Of a DNA stretch of 64,000 nt, positions 33,201 through 42,324 are shown piece by piece (position 1 is the stretch's first letter; each line of letters starts with the position of its first letter). The notes below the pieces were generated by a model. That model was given only the letters and a program-made list of their open reading frames with translations. It did no database searches and was not told where the DNA came from. A program made the position numbers and the translations under genes. Source of the DNA: DASXKD01 sp963703605 (lineage in GTDB: Bacteria; Actinomycetota; Actinomycetes; Streptosporangiales; Streptosporangiaceae); contig CAVPFC010000041.1 in the NCBI GenBank assembly GCA_963703605.1, forward strand, positions 105,006-169,005. Reading direction: 5' to 3'.

Positions 33201-36200
33201 TCAGGACGGCGCCGGGCAGCTCGACCCGCCCACGAACCCGGCACCGCCGTCGGTGGTGTCGTCGGTGACGAACCCGCTCGGTGCGCTGCCCCCGCCGGGC
33301 GTGTTGTTGCCCTGCACGAACGTGGTCACCGCGTTGGTGTCGAAGTGGCCGCCGCCGTACCCCGGAAGCTCGTAGGTGGTCTTGCCGAACTGGTCGAGCT
33401 CGAAGTCCGGCTCGCCCAGGCTTATCCCGGTCCCGGCCCCGGTCATCGAGTTGCCGGAGATGGCGGCGCACACCGTGCCGCCGTCGGTGCTTAGCGCGCC
33501 CGCGTCGCCGAGGATGCCCCAGGCGCCGAACGTGTTGTCCGGGTTGGCGATCGTGTTGCCGGTGATCGTCAGGTTCATCGTCGGGCTGCCCTCGCGGCTG
33601 AGGTAGTTGATTCCGGCGACGTTGGAGTACTGGTGGAGCTTGTTGTTGGTGATCGCGAGGGTCTCGGTCGCCGTGCCCTCGGCCGTCACGTTAACGCCGT
33701 CCCCGCCACCGGAGCCGGTCACGGTTGGGCTTCCGACGGTGTTCCCGTTGATCGTGCCGGACAGCGTCCCGCTGCCTGTCTGGTCCAGCCCCACGTCGAC
33801 CCCGACGCCTTCGTCCTGCGGGTTCTGGATGTTGTTGGTGTCGACCGTGATCGCGGTGGTGCCACCGACCGTGGCGATCAACGCGCCACCGCCCCCGGTC
33901 ACCGTGTTGTTCGAGAAGGTGACGCTGTTGGTGCCGGTGGCGAGGCTGTTGTCCAGGAAGTCGTTCTCGAACTGGAAGTCGAAGCTGTTGTTGTTGGTGA
34001 ACGTTGAGCCGGTGACGCTGACGGTCGCGTTCGTGCTGCCGTTGGCGCTGACGGCGAGGCCATAGTTGCCGGTGGTGGCGTTGTTGCTGCTGAACGTGCT
34101 GCCGGTGACGGTCAGGTTCAGGCTCCCGCTGGTGTCGCTGATGATCGCGTTGTCGTCGGCGGAGCCGGTAATCGTGGAGTTGGTGATCGACGCGGTACCG
34201 GTGAGGCCGTCCGGGCTGCCGTCGCCGTTCGGGTTGAATGCCAGGCCGTCGTCGTTGTGCTTGTCGGTGACGTTCGCCTGGGTTCCGTTGCCCGAGACGG
34301 TGGAGCCGGCCAGCGTGAACCCGTTGACCTGGGACCCGTTGATGCCGTCGGCGGCGTTGTTCTCGATCACCATGTCGGTGAAGCTGGGCGCGGTGGTCGA
34401 GGACAGCATGATGCCCTCGCCGGCGGACTTCTGGATCGTCCCGCCGGACCCGGCCGAGCCGGTGCCCGTCACGGTCAGGCCGCCGGAGCTGCCGGTGCTG
34501 CTCAGCAGGATGCCGGGGCTGGCTCCGCTGGCCGAGACGCTCTGGAACGTCAGGCCGCCGGAGCCGATCGTGGTGCTCTCCACGTCCACGGCGGTGGCGG
34601 TACTTGTGGTGACCGTGCTGCCCGTGCCGGTGGCCGTGACCGTGCCGCCGCCGGTCGCCGAGAACGCGGTGCTGGTGCCGGTGCTGAGGGTCAGCTTGCC
34701 GCCGAAGCTGATCGCGGCGCCGGAGTTGCCGCTCAGCGATATCCCGGTGCTGTTGTCGGTGACGTTCCCGCCGACGGAAACGCTGCCGCCGGTGTGGCTG
34801 GCGACCGAGACCGAGTGGCCCGTGCTTCCGGTGACGCTGGCGCCCCCGAAGTCAAGGTTGCCGGTGCCGCCGCTGACTTCGATGCCGTCGCCGCCCGCGC
34901 CGGAGATCGCCACCGCGGTGCTGGTGCCGACCGTCGCGTCGCTGACGCCCGACGCGGCGATGCCGTTGCCGCTCGGGTTCGTCACGTTGACGCCCTCGAC
35001 GTCGGCGTTCTCGGCCAGGTTGATCCCGTTTCCGCCGGAGTTGGTGATCACTGGCGTCGACCCGCCGGCCGCGACCAGGGGGTAGGTGTCCACGGTGAGG
35101 CCGTTCGGCTGGCCCCACAGGGCCTCGCCGGATTGCATGGTCACGCCGCCGGTGTAGGTGCCGTTGCCCTGGTACAGGAAGACGATGCTGTCCGACCCGG
35201 CGGCGCTGTTCGCGGCCGCCAGCGTGTTGAACGGGGAACTCGACGTCCCGTTTCCGGCGGCGCTCTGGGAGTTGTCCACGTACCAGACCACCGGCCCGAC
35301 CGTGATCGTGACCGTGGCGGTGGCGGTCTCGCTGAGGTGCTTGCTGTCGGCGATCGTGTACGTGAAGGTGTCGGTGCCGGAGAAGCCCGCGTTGGGCACG
35401 TAGGTGAAGGTGCCGTCCGAGTTCACTGTGACCGTGCCGTGCGCGGGGTCGGAGTTCCCGGTCACGGTGAGCGTGCCGCCTGGGTTCGGGTCGCTGTCGC
35501 CGTTCAGCAGGCTGCCGGGCACCGTGGCGGCCGGCGCGGCGGGGCTAGTGCCGACGCCGAGCGCGGTGTTGCCGACCGCGGTGTAGCTCTGGTTGATCGC
35601 GGTCGGCGGCTGGGGCGCCTCGCCCACGTCGATGACGCGCTGAGCGGTCGACGTGCTGGTCGCCCCCACCGAGTCGGTCACCGCGAACGAGACCGTCCGC
35701 GCGGCGGGGCTGGCCGAACTGTCGCTGGTGGAGAACTGCACCGCCTGGAGCGCGGTCTGGTAGCTGCCGATCGTGTCGTTGCCCGACAGCGTCAGCACCC
35801 CGGTGCTGGCGTCGTAGCTGCCGGTGATCGTGGTGGTGTTGGTGAACGACAGCGTGTCCGCGCCGGAGTCGAAGCCCGACGTGATCGCCACCGTGGCCCC
35901 GCTTATCGTCGAGTCGTCGTCGTCGCTGAGCGTCAGCGCGCTGGTGATCTGGACGGGCGGGGTCTGCGCCTGGTAGCTGAGCGGGCTGGTCTCCACGTTG
36001 GAGATGACCGGCGGGTCGTTGACCCCGTTGACGGTGACCGTGACGGTCGCCGACGCGGTGGAGAAGCCGTCGGAGACCGTGTAGCCGAAGCTGTCGGTCG
36101 CGGTCTGGCCCGCGGTCAGGCCGTTGAACTGGCCGTTAGGGTCGTAGTGGATCGTGCCGTCGGAGTTGATCGAGACCGAGCCCAGGGTGCCGGCCGTATT

Positions 36201-37277
36201 CACCGCCGTGATCGACAGGGGGTCGCCGTCGGGATCGCTGTCGCTGGACAGGACGTTGATGTCGATCGCGGTGTGCTTGTCCGTCGAGGCGCTGACGCCC
36301 CCGGCTGTCGGCGGGCTGTTCGGTTCGACCGTGATGTCCCGCGAGACCACGTTGCTGGCGTACTGGATGTACCGCCGGTCATAGGCCCGGAAGCTGACCG
36401 TCCGCGTCCCCGTCGTCGGGGACGCGCCGTTGAGGTCGCGGTAGGTGACCGACTGGAGCGCCGCCTGGTAGTTCGCTACCGACGATGCGCCGGTCAGCTT
36501 CAGCACGCCGGTGGTGGAGTTGTAGCTGCCGGTGATCCCGTTCTGGCTGGTGAACCCCAGCACATCCTCGGCCGGGACGAACCCCGAGCTGATCTTCACC
36601 GTCGCCCAGGCGATGTTCATGTCGCTGGGGGCGCTGACCGTCAGGCTCGACGTGATCGGGACCGCCGGGGTACCGGCTTGGTAATTAAGGGGGCTTGATT
36701 CGATGTTCGACAGGGCCGGCCGCAGGTGGGGCACCGGGACCTCGACCCCGAACTGAGTGCTGGTGCACCGGCCGCGGTGGCCCTTGTAGAACAGGACGTT
36801 GTTTGCGTCCGAGGCGCAGAAGTAGACCGTCGTCGCTGCCGGCAGCGTCAGCGACTGCACGCCCACGGGCAGGGTGCAGTCGCTCGGGGCCGCCACCAGG
36901 TGCACGGTCTTGTTGCCGTGGACGCACACGTAGGTCGGCCCCGGAGCGATCTTCACGGCCGTCTCGCTGCTGGTGCAGTCGCGCGCCTTGGCCGCGTAAC
37001 TCATCAAGCCACCGGTCTTCACCGCGCACGCGACCAGCAGCGGCCGCGGAAAGAACAGCCCCGGGGTCGACAGGCGCACCGGAGACTTGGCCGCCGAAGA
37101 CTTGGCGGCCTTACCGGAAGCCGGGGCCTTACCGGAAGCCGGGGCCTTACCGGCCGCCGCGGCGGCGGATGGGGCGCTGGCCGACGCCGAGGCGGACGCC
37201 GCCAGCGGCGTGACGACTCCCCCCGTTGCGACGGCCACGGACAGCATGGAGATTCCGGCCCAACGGCGCAGACGCAT
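33201..37277 (-). CDS. Giant secreted cadherin-like / right-handed beta-helix protein
   Basis: 1358 residues. Signal peptide M-R-L-R-R-W-A-G-I-S-M-L-S-V... followed by an A/S/K-rich stretch with a direct repeat (ASGKAPASGKA). Residues about 75-190: Cys-rich paired region (about six Cys). About 190-590: Ig/cadherin-like repeats with D-x-D-x-D-P-D-G-D-P calcium-binding patterns and V-T-V-T-V-N-G-V-N-D-P-P linkers. About 590-670: another bacterial Ig-like domain (D-P-A-H-G-T-V-T-V...F-T-Y-V-P). From about 670 a parallel beta-helix begins (W-Y-V-D-N-S...P-F-N-T-L) with many N-G-I/G-N-G-I turns to the end. No LPxTG or C-terminal TM helix, so it is released or held non-covalently. Probably an adhesin or polysaccharide-acting surface protein. 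Confidence 0.88.
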   Translation of the reverse strand: MRLRRWAGISMLSVAVATGGVVTPLAASASASASAPSAAAAAGKAPASGKAPASGKAAKSSAAKSPVRLSTPGLFFPRPLLVACAVKTGGLMSYAAKARDCTSSETAVKIAPGPTYVCVHGNKTVHLVAAPSDCTLPVGVQSLTLPAATTVYFCASDANNVLFYKGHRGRCTSTQFGVEVPVPHLRPALSNIESSPLNYQAGTPAVPITSSLTVSAPSDMNIAWATVKISSGFVPAEDVLGFTSQNGITGSYNSTTGVLKLTGASSVANYQAALQSVTYRDLNGASPTTGTRTVSFRAYDRRYIQYASNVVSRDITVEPNSPPTAGGVSASTDKHTAIDINVLSSDSDPDGDPLSITAVNTAGTLGSVSINSDGTIHYDPNGQFNGLTAGQTATDSFGYTVSDGFSTASATVTVTVNGVNDPPVISNVETSPLSYQAQTPPVQITSALTLSDDDDSTISGATVAITSGFDSGADTLSFTNTTTITGSYDASTGVLTLSGNDTIGSYQTALQAVQFSTSDSSASPAARTVSFAVTDSVGATSTSTAQRVIDVGEAPQPPTAINQSYTAVGNTALGVGTSPAAPAATVPGSLLNGDSDPNPGGTLTVTGNSDPAHGTVTVNSDGTFTYVPNAGFSGTDTFTYTIADSKHLSETATATVTITVGPVVWYVDNSQSAAGNGTSSSPFNTLAAANSAAGSDSIVFLYQGNGTYTGGVTMQSGEALWGQPNGLTVDTYPLVAAGGSTPVITNSGGNGINLAENADVEGVNVTNPSGNGIAASGVSDATVGTSTAVAISGAGGDGIEVSGGTGNLDFGGASVTGSTGHSVSVASHTGGSVSVGGNVTDNSTGISLSGNSGAAISFGGKLTLSTGTSTAFSATGGGTVTATGTGSTVTTSTATAVDVESTTIGSGGLTFQSVSASGASPGILLSSTGSSGGLTVTGTGSAGSGGTIQKSAGEGIMLSSTTAPSFTDMVIENNAADGINGSQVNGFTLAGSTVSGNGTQANVTDKHNDDGLAFNPNGDGSPDGLTGTASITNSTITGSADDNAIISDTSGSLNLTVTGSTFSSNNATTGNYGLAVSANGSTNATVSVTGSTFTNNNSFDFQFENDFLDNSLATGTNSVTFSNNTVTGGGGALIATVGGTTAITVDTNNIQNPQDEGVGVDVGLDQTGSGTLSGTINGNTVGSPTVTGSGGGDGVNVTAEGTATETLAITNNKLHQYSNVAGINYLSREGSPTMNLTITGNTIANPDNTFGAWGILGDAGALSTDGGTVCAAISGNSMTGAGTGISLGEPDFELDQFGKTTYELPGYGGGHFDTNAVTTFVQGNNTPGGGSAPSGFVTDDTTDGGAGFVGGSSCPAPS

Positions 37278-37502
37278 AGTGAACTTGTCCTCCCCCTGAT
37301 ACAGGCTGGCCCCCGGACCCCCTGAACAGGCTGACCACGGATGATGGGCGGCCGGGCAAGGACGCGAGACGGCCCCCGAGCACAGTCAGTCGCTCCCCGG
37401 CACCCGAGGGCCGACGTTACGCGGCCGGACCTGGCGGCGGAATGGCCCTGGCTCCCTTATGACAGGGGACTCAGGTCGCCCTTTCGGTGCCAAACCCGGA
37501 CG

Positions 37503-37520
37503 ACTAAACTCCGGTTTAGT
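37503..37520. promoter_or_regulatory. Perfect palindrome upstream of the LuxR response regulator
   Basis: ACTAAAC-TCCG-GTTTAGT (7-bp arms, 4-nt centre) lies in the 266-nt divergent gap between the giant secreted protein and the response regulator. It overlaps a possible -10 (TAGTAA). Its position allows control of both directions, which would link the adhesin/collar operon with the regulator. Confidence 0.55.
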
Positions 37521-37543
37521 AACGGGAGTGGGGGTTCGAGGGC

Positions 37544-38350
37544 ATGGGAGCTGCCCGGTTTTCGCGTGCCAGGGGCCAGGCGCGGCAGGGCCCGGGCACA
37601 GGCGCCCCGGCGGCCCGCCAGGCTTCGGCGATGGCGCTTGCCCGGGGTGAGGGCCCGGCCCGAAGGTGGCACGACGCCGATGGCCTGGATTCGGTGCGGG
37701 TCGTGATCGGCGAGGACGAGGCGCTCATGCGCGAGGGCCTGGTCCTGCTGCTGGAACGGGCCGGCTTCGAGGTGACCGCGGCGGTCGGCGACGCGGGCGG
37801 CCTTGAACGCACCGGCCTGGCGTTGCGGCCGGACCTGGTGGTGGCCGACATCCGGATGTCGGCCCAGCACGCCGACGATGGGCTGCAAGCAGCCCTCGCC
37901 ATCAGGAAGGCCAGCCCCGGAGTTGCGGTGCTGATCCTGTCACAGCACGTCGAGCAGCGTTATGCCGAGCTATTACTGGAAAGTGGCGCCGACGGGGTCG
38001 GCTACCTGCTCAAGCAGCGGGTCGCGGACGTGGACAGCTTCTGCGCCGATGCCCGCCGGGTAGCGTCCGGCGGGACGGTGCTCGACCCCGAGGTGGTCTC
38101 CGCCATGCTCACCCGGGCCCGCCGTTACGACCCGCTGTCCCGGCTCACCGCCCGCCAGGACGAGGTGCTTGCGCTGATGGCCGAGGGCCGCAGCAACGCC
38201 GCCATAGCCAAGCAGCTCAAGCTGACCGACAAGGCCGTGGTCAGGCACATCTCTCACATCTACGACGAACTCGGGCTCGCTGTGGGCCCGGACGACCACC
38301 GGCGGGTCCTCGCCGTCGTGCACTACCTCAGCCGCCGAGCACTATCGTGA
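37544..38350 (+). CDS. LuxR/NarL-type response regulator
   Basis: 268 residues from ATG 37544, which has a purine-rich GGGGGTTCGAGGG leader. The family-typical start would be the GTG at 37694 (V-R-V-V-I-G-E-D-E-A, 218 residues), and the first 50 residues are low complexity, so the shorter form is equally possible. Receiver with phospho-Asp in V-V-A-D-I-R-M (residue 52 of the short form), Lys in L-L-K-Q-R, and a LuxR HTH (L-T-A-R-Q-D-E-V-L-A-L-M-A-E-G-R-S-N-A-A-I-A). No kinase adjacent. GTGA overlap with the 14-repeat protein shows translational coupling. Confidence 0.82.
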   Translation: MGAARFSRARGQARQGPGTGAPAARQASAMALARGEGPARRWHDADGLDSVRVVIGEDEALMREGLVLLLERAGFEVTAAVGDAGGLERTGLALRPDLVVADIRMSAQHADDGLQAALAIRKASPGVAVLILSQHVEQRYAELLLESGADGVGYLLKQRVADVDSFCADARRVASGGTVLDPEVVSAMLTRARRYDPLSRLTARQDEVLALMAEGRSNAAIAKQLKLTDKAVVRHISHIYDELGLAVGPDDHRRVLAVVHYLSRRALS

Positions 38351-40821
38351 GCCGGGTGAGACACGCCGTGAGCCGGGTGAGCGTCGCCGTGGTGCTTGCC
38401 GTGACCGCATGGGCCGGCATCACCCGGCCGTTAGCCGCCGCCGCGGACGGTCCCGGCGCCGGGCCGCCGGCCGCCCCGGGCCTGCCCGCCGCGGCAGGGT
38501 CCGTCGCCGGCCTGACCGGGGTGTCCTGCACCTCGGCGTCGGCCTGCACCGCGGTGGGATCCACCGAGCTGGGGACGCTCGCTGAGCGCTGGAACGGCCG
38601 GCGGTGGGCGATCCAGCACACCCCCAGCCCCGGCAGCGGCACCGCGCTGACGGCCGTGTCGTGCGCCGCGCCGGACATGTGCCTGGCGGTGGGCAGCTCG
38701 GGAAATCCGAACCCCCGGGCCACCCTGGCCGAGCTGTGGAACGGGCACCGGTGGACCGTGCGGCTCCCGGTCACTCCCCCGCACCGGCACGCCGGGCTGC
38801 TGGGGGTCGACTGCCCCGCCGTGACGACGTGCCTCGCGGTCGGCGGGTACAGCGATGGCCTGGCGGTGGCCGAACTGTGGAACGGGACGAGGTGGGCCCT
38901 CCAGCGTGTCCCGCGGGTACGCGGTGCGCAGATCACGTTGCTGGAGTCGGTGTCGTGCACGTCGCCGGCCGCGTGCACGGCCGTCGGCTCGTACGCGGGC
39001 CCGAACGCGGTCGGCGTGGTGGCGGATCGGTGGAACGGCACGGCGTGGGCCATCCAGGCCACGGCGCCCGATTCCGATCTGCGCGGAGTCTCCTGCGCCA
39101 AAGTCACGGCGTGTACCGCCGTCGGCTCCAGCCAGCCGGCCACCGGCTACGAGGTCCCCGTGGCCATGCAGTGGAACGGGACGCGCTGGGCGAGGCAGCA
39201 CCCGGTCAACCCGGCGCACAACGCGGGCACCGAATTGGAGTCGGTGTCGTGCCCGTCAGCGGCCGCGTGCATCGCGGTCGGCAACTACTACCGGGCCAGC
39301 GGGAAGGGGGGCTACGTAACGCTTGCCGAGCGGTGGAACGGCACCACCTGGGCCCTGTCGCCCACACCAAGCACGCGCGGGGGGGCGTCCTTCCTGACCG
39401 GGGTTTCTTGCAGCTCCGCGGCGGCCTGCATGGCGGTCGGATCCGGCTTCGGCGGGCCGCTGACCGAGCGGTGGAACGGGGTGCGGTGGGTCGTCGTGCC
39501 CGCGCCGAGCCCGCGGCCGGTCCCGGTACCGGGCTCGGGCGAGCTGACCGGGGTCAGCTGCACGGCGCCGGCCGATTGCACCGCGGTGGGCTCGGAGCTC
39601 ACCACCGCCTTCACCGCGCAGGCGCCGATCGCCGAGCACTGGGACGGCAGCCGGTGGACGGCCCAGCGGATCCCCAACCCGGTCTACGTGGGAGATGGCA
39701 GCGAGCTGTCGGCGGTGGCGTGCACCTCGGGCCGCGCCTGCACGGCGGTGGGCGTGCGCGGCAGTGGTGTGTCCGCCACCCTCGCCGAGCGCTGGACCGG
39801 CCGACGGTGGGTGGTGCAGCCCACCCCGAACCCCGGGGCGAACGACACCAGCCCCGGGAACGACACCGGCCTGGCGGGGGTCGCCTGCACCTCGGCACGT
39901 TGGTGCACCGCGGCCGGGTTGCACATCACCCCGCGCGGCCTGCTGCTGACGCTGGCCGAGCACTGGAACGGGACGCGGTGGGAGCGCCAGCACACCCCCA
40001 GCCCGCCGGTCGGCCCCGGCGTCGGCGGCGGCGTGCTGAACGCGATCGGGTGCTCGTCGGCGGCCGCCTGCACCGCCGTAGGTGCCGGGGAGATCGTGCC
40101 GCCGGTGCTCGAGCGCTGGAACGGCGCCACCTGGGTGATGCAGCACTCACCCCGCGTCAGGCACCCGGGGCCGGGGGAGCTGACCTCGGTGTCCTGCCCG
40201 GCCGCCGCGGTTTGTCTCGCCGCCGGCGACACCGGCGGAAGCGACACCAACTTCAGCGCTCATGCCCTGGCCGAACGCTGGACCGGAAAGGTGTGGGTCA
40301 GCCAGCGCCTCCCCGAGCCGCCGGGCACGACGGACTCGTACCTGAACGGCATCTCCTGCTCGTCGCCGGTGGCCTGCACCGCGGTGGGGGTCAGCTTCAA
40401 CAGCTCCTCCCGCGGCCTGATCCTGGCCGAACGCTGGAACGGGAAGACCTGGGCGATCCAGAAGACGCCCGTCCCCCCTGGCTACGACAGCGTCTTCTAC
40501 GCGGTCTCGTGCCCGTCGGCAACCGCCTGCGTGGCGGTAGGGCACGGCAGATCCGGGCCGCTGGCCGCCCGCTGGAACGGGAGGACGTGGACGCTGCTGC
40601 GCACGCCCGGGCAGGCCAGCCGCTGCGCCACCGAGCCCTGCATTTGTGCCTTTACGCTCAGCCCGGTGCGGGCGTTTCAGCGTTCGGATCAGGTGGTCCG
40701 GGGCTCGGGGCTCGGGGTTGCGCATGCCCGCCACCGGCCGGGTCAGGAGGTCTCAGCCTCGGCTATCAGCTGCCGGGCCAGGGCTTCGTCGGAGGGAGTT
40801 ACCAGCACGCGAACACCCTGA
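38347..40821 (+). CDS. Secreted 14-unit repeat protein (possible double seven-bladed beta-propeller)
   Basis: 824 residues; GTG start overlaps the regulator stop. Signal peptide about residues 1-32. Then 14 repeats of about 45-60 residues of the form L-x-x-V-S-C-x-S-x-x-A-C-x-A-V-G...L-A-E-R-W-N-G-x-x-W-x-x-Q-x-T-P. Each has two Cys six residues apart and one W-N-G-x-x-W. Repeats start near G-L-T-G-V-S-C and end near residue 760. Length, beta-hairpin periodicity and the count of 14 suit two seven-bladed propellers; this is inference. The last about 60 residues lose the pattern and run antisense into the DUF2007 gene. Extracellular binding role likely; no enzyme motif seen. Confidence 0.8.
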   Translation: MSRVRHAVSRVSVAVVLAVTAWAGITRPLAAAADGPGAGPPAAPGLPAAAGSVAGLTGVSCTSASACTAVGSTELGTLAERWNGRRWAIQHTPSPGSGTALTAVSCAAPDMCLAVGSSGNPNPRATLAELWNGHRWTVRLPVTPPHRHAGLLGVDCPAVTTCLAVGGYSDGLAVAELWNGTRWALQRVPRVRGAQITLLESVSCTSPAACTAVGSYAGPNAVGVVADRWNGTAWAIQATAPDSDLRGVSCAKVTACTAVGSSQPATGYEVPVAMQWNGTRWARQHPVNPAHNAGTELESVSCPSAAACIAVGNYYRASGKGGYVTLAERWNGTTWALSPTPSTRGGASFLTGVSCSSAAACMAVGSGFGGPLTERWNGVRWVVVPAPSPRPVPVPGSGELTGVSCTAPADCTAVGSELTTAFTAQAPIAEHWDGSRWTAQRIPNPVYVGDGSELSAVACTSGRACTAVGVRGSGVSATLAERWTGRRWVVQPTPNPGANDTSPGNDTGLAGVACTSARWCTAAGLHITPRGLLLTLAEHWNGTRWERQHTPSPPVGPGVGGGVLNAIGCSSAAACTAVGAGEIVPPVLERWNGATWVMQHSPRVRHPGPGELTSVSCPAAAVCLAAGDTGGSDTNFSAHALAERWTGKVWVSQRLPEPPGTTDSYLNGISCSSPVACTAVGVSFNSSSRGLILAERWNGKTWAIQKTPVPPGYDSVFYAVSCPSATACVAVGHGRSGPLAARWNGRTWTLLRTPGQASRCATEPCICAFTLSPVRAFQRSDQVVRGSGLGVAHARHRPGQEVSASAISCRARASSEGVTSTRTP

Positions 40822-40988
40822 ACCTGAAGCGGTGGCTCCTGCCCGCCGGCATCGTCGGCCGACACGACCGCTCGCACGCCGTTGCTGCGCAGCATGCCGG
40901 CGATCAGTTCCGCCTCTATGCGGCTGGCCGCGAACGCCACGGGCACGTTCGCGATCTCGCCGCCGGCCTCGTGAGAGGTCCCTGCCAT
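40743..40988 (-). CDS. DUF2007-type small signalling-like protein
   Basis: 81 residues from ATG 40988 with a near-perfect AAGGAGGTGG SD. V-P-V-A-F-A-A-S-R-I-E-A-E-L-I-A-G-M-L-R-S-N-G-V-R-A-V-V and V-L-V-T-P-S-D-E-A-L-A-R-Q-L-I fit the DUF2007 (PII-like fold) pattern: small cytoplasmic protein of unknown role. It converges on and overlaps the tail of the repeat protein by about 80 nt, which suggests that the last residues of that protein are dispensable or its true end is earlier. Confidence 0.75.
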   Translation of the reverse strand: MAGTSHEAGGEIANVPVAFAASRIEAELIAGMLRSNGVRAVVSADDAGGQEPPLQVQGVRVLVTPSDEALARQLIAEAETS

Positions 40989-41075
40989 CGTGACCACCTC
41001 CTTGCTCTCCACCGTCTCCACCATTTTCGGTGCCAAGGTCTGCGCTTGGCGCACCACCGTGATGAGCTTGGCACC

Positions 41076-41690
41076 ATGAGGCGGCGCATACCCGGGCAGG
41101 CGCGCCCGGCGGCCACGGCCTTGCTCGCCGGCGGGCTGGTCCTGGCGGCGCTCGCCTCCGGGTGCTCGCGCCAGCCGGCGACCGCCGGGGCCTCGGTGGC
41201 ATCGTGCACCCAGTTCGGTATCGCCGCCGTCAGGCATCACGTCACGGTCACCGCGCTGCCGCCGGCATGCCGGGGCCTGACCCGGGCCCAGGTCAACTTC
41301 GCGGTCGGCACCGCGCTTCGCGAGGCTGCTGGCGGCGGAGGCGGAAGGGTGCATCAGCGTGCCCGAATAGGGGCGGCGAGCCGTTATCTGGAGCACCTGG
41401 TCAGCACCGTTCCCCGGCAGCCCAGCCGGCCACCGCCGACCACCCCGGCAACCAAGCAGGCCAGCCCGCTCACGCTCGGCCTGGTTGCCCTGTGCACCTG
41501 GCTGATCACGGTTGCCCTCGGCCTGTGGATGATGGCCCGGTGGATCATCCGCCGCGGCCCGCCCAGTGCTAGCCCCGACCCCGCCGCCTCGCTCAGTGCT
41601 AGCCTCGACCCCGCCGCCCCGCTCAGTGCTAGCCCCGACCCCGCCGCCCCGCCCCATGGCCGAGCCGGCTCCGGCGGCCCCCGGCCTTGA
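41076..41690 (+). CDS. Lipoprotein with C-terminal TM helix and repeat tail
   Basis: 204 residues from ATG 41076. Lipobox L-A-A-L-A-S-G-C (Cys about residue 30), an exported region of about 90 residues with two further Cys (A-S-C-T-Q-F, P-A-C-R-G-L), a TM helix about residues 130-153 (L-G-L-V-A-L-C-T-W-L-I-T-V-A-L), and a cytoplasmic tail of three 10-residue repeats S-A-S-(P/L)-D-P-A-A-(S/P)-(L/P). No family recognised. It overlaps the next membrane-protein gene by 4 nt (TTGA), so the two probably act together. Confidence 0.65.
   Translation: MRRRIPGQARPAATALLAGGLVLAALASGCSRQPATAGASVASCTQFGIAAVRHHVTVTALPPACRGLTRAQVNFAVGTALREAAGGGGGRVHQRARIGAASRYLEHLVSTVPRQPSRPPPTTPATKQASPLTLGLVALCTWLITVALGLWMMARWIIRRGPPSASPDPAASLSASLDPAAPLSASPDPAAPPHGRAGSGGPRP
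41561..41650 (+). repeat. 30-bp tandem repeat, three units
   Basis: Three 30-bp units starting at 41561, 41591 and 41621 with only three or four substitutions. They encode ten-residue S-A-S-P-D-P-A-A-x-x repeats in the tail of the lipoprotein; the frame is kept whatever the copy number. Confidence 0.85.
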
Positions 41691-42016
41691 ACGCTGCCCA
41701 CCTGGTGCTTGCCGGCACAAGCCTGCTGATCTGGATCGTCTACCTGGCAACCCGCCTGACCGGGGTGGCCTGGGCCGCCTGCGCCCTTCTGCCGCTGGTG
41801 GCCGGGCTGGGCATGATGCTCGTTTTTCTGCCGCCTTCGGCAAGCTCCTCCGACGGCCCGGCCGCTGCGGCGCCCCCCGCCGGAACGGCAGGTGACCGCG
41901 CCCGGGACGATTCATCGCGCCGCCCGCGCCCGCCCGTCTTCGCCGTGGCCGCGCATATCGCCTTCGCCACCGCGACCATCCTGTTCGCGGTGCTGACCGC
42001 CATCGGCATCGGCTGA
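41687..42016 (+). CDS. Small membrane protein (three TM helices)
   Basis: 109 residues from a TTG at 41687 overlapping the preceding stop. TM helices about residues 4-22, 28-50 and 84-107, with a hydrophilic Arg/Asp loop between (G-D-R-A-R-D-D-S-S-R-R). No family recognised. Coupled to the upstream lipoprotein; the 308 nt that follow show only an SD-preceded ATG for the next gene. Confidence 0.6.
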   Translation: MNAAHLVLAGTSLLIWIVYLATRLTGVAWAACALLPLVAGLGMMLVFLPPSASSSDGPAAAAPPAGTAGDRARDDSSRRPRPPVFAVAAHIAFATATILFAVLTAIGIG

Positions 42017-42324
42017 GTCATCACCCGCGCGACCGGTGCCCCGCCGCCGGTGGTCACGCCGGGCAACGTGCCCGCGGCGAACGAAGGCACCCGGTGCGAA
42101 GTCACGTCGCCACGGTGAGGACTAGGGGGCTCCCCGGAAGCGGCGACGGCGCGGCACAACTTACGGTCACCGGAGAGCAACGGCGTCGTGCGGGGAACAC
42201 CAGCAATCCGCCTGCTGCCGCTACCGCTGCGGCAACGGCCGCCGCGCCATTGCAATCGGGCTGCAACCGGCCTGCTCATGCTCAGCAGCAAGACAGCGGC
42301 AGCCGCGGCTGGAAGGAGTTTCAC

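Noticed and set aside
34257..36698. 813-codon open frame on the plus strand, antisense to the giant secreted protein
   Set aside because: Composition is G/R/A/V/D-rich with no domain; it is the mirror of a GC-rich repeat gene with clear signal peptide and folds on the minus strand.
38604..41075. Long plus-strand frame overlapping the 14-repeat protein
   Set aside because: Only its last part (from 41076) has lipobox and TM features; the earlier part is a shadow of the repeat protein.
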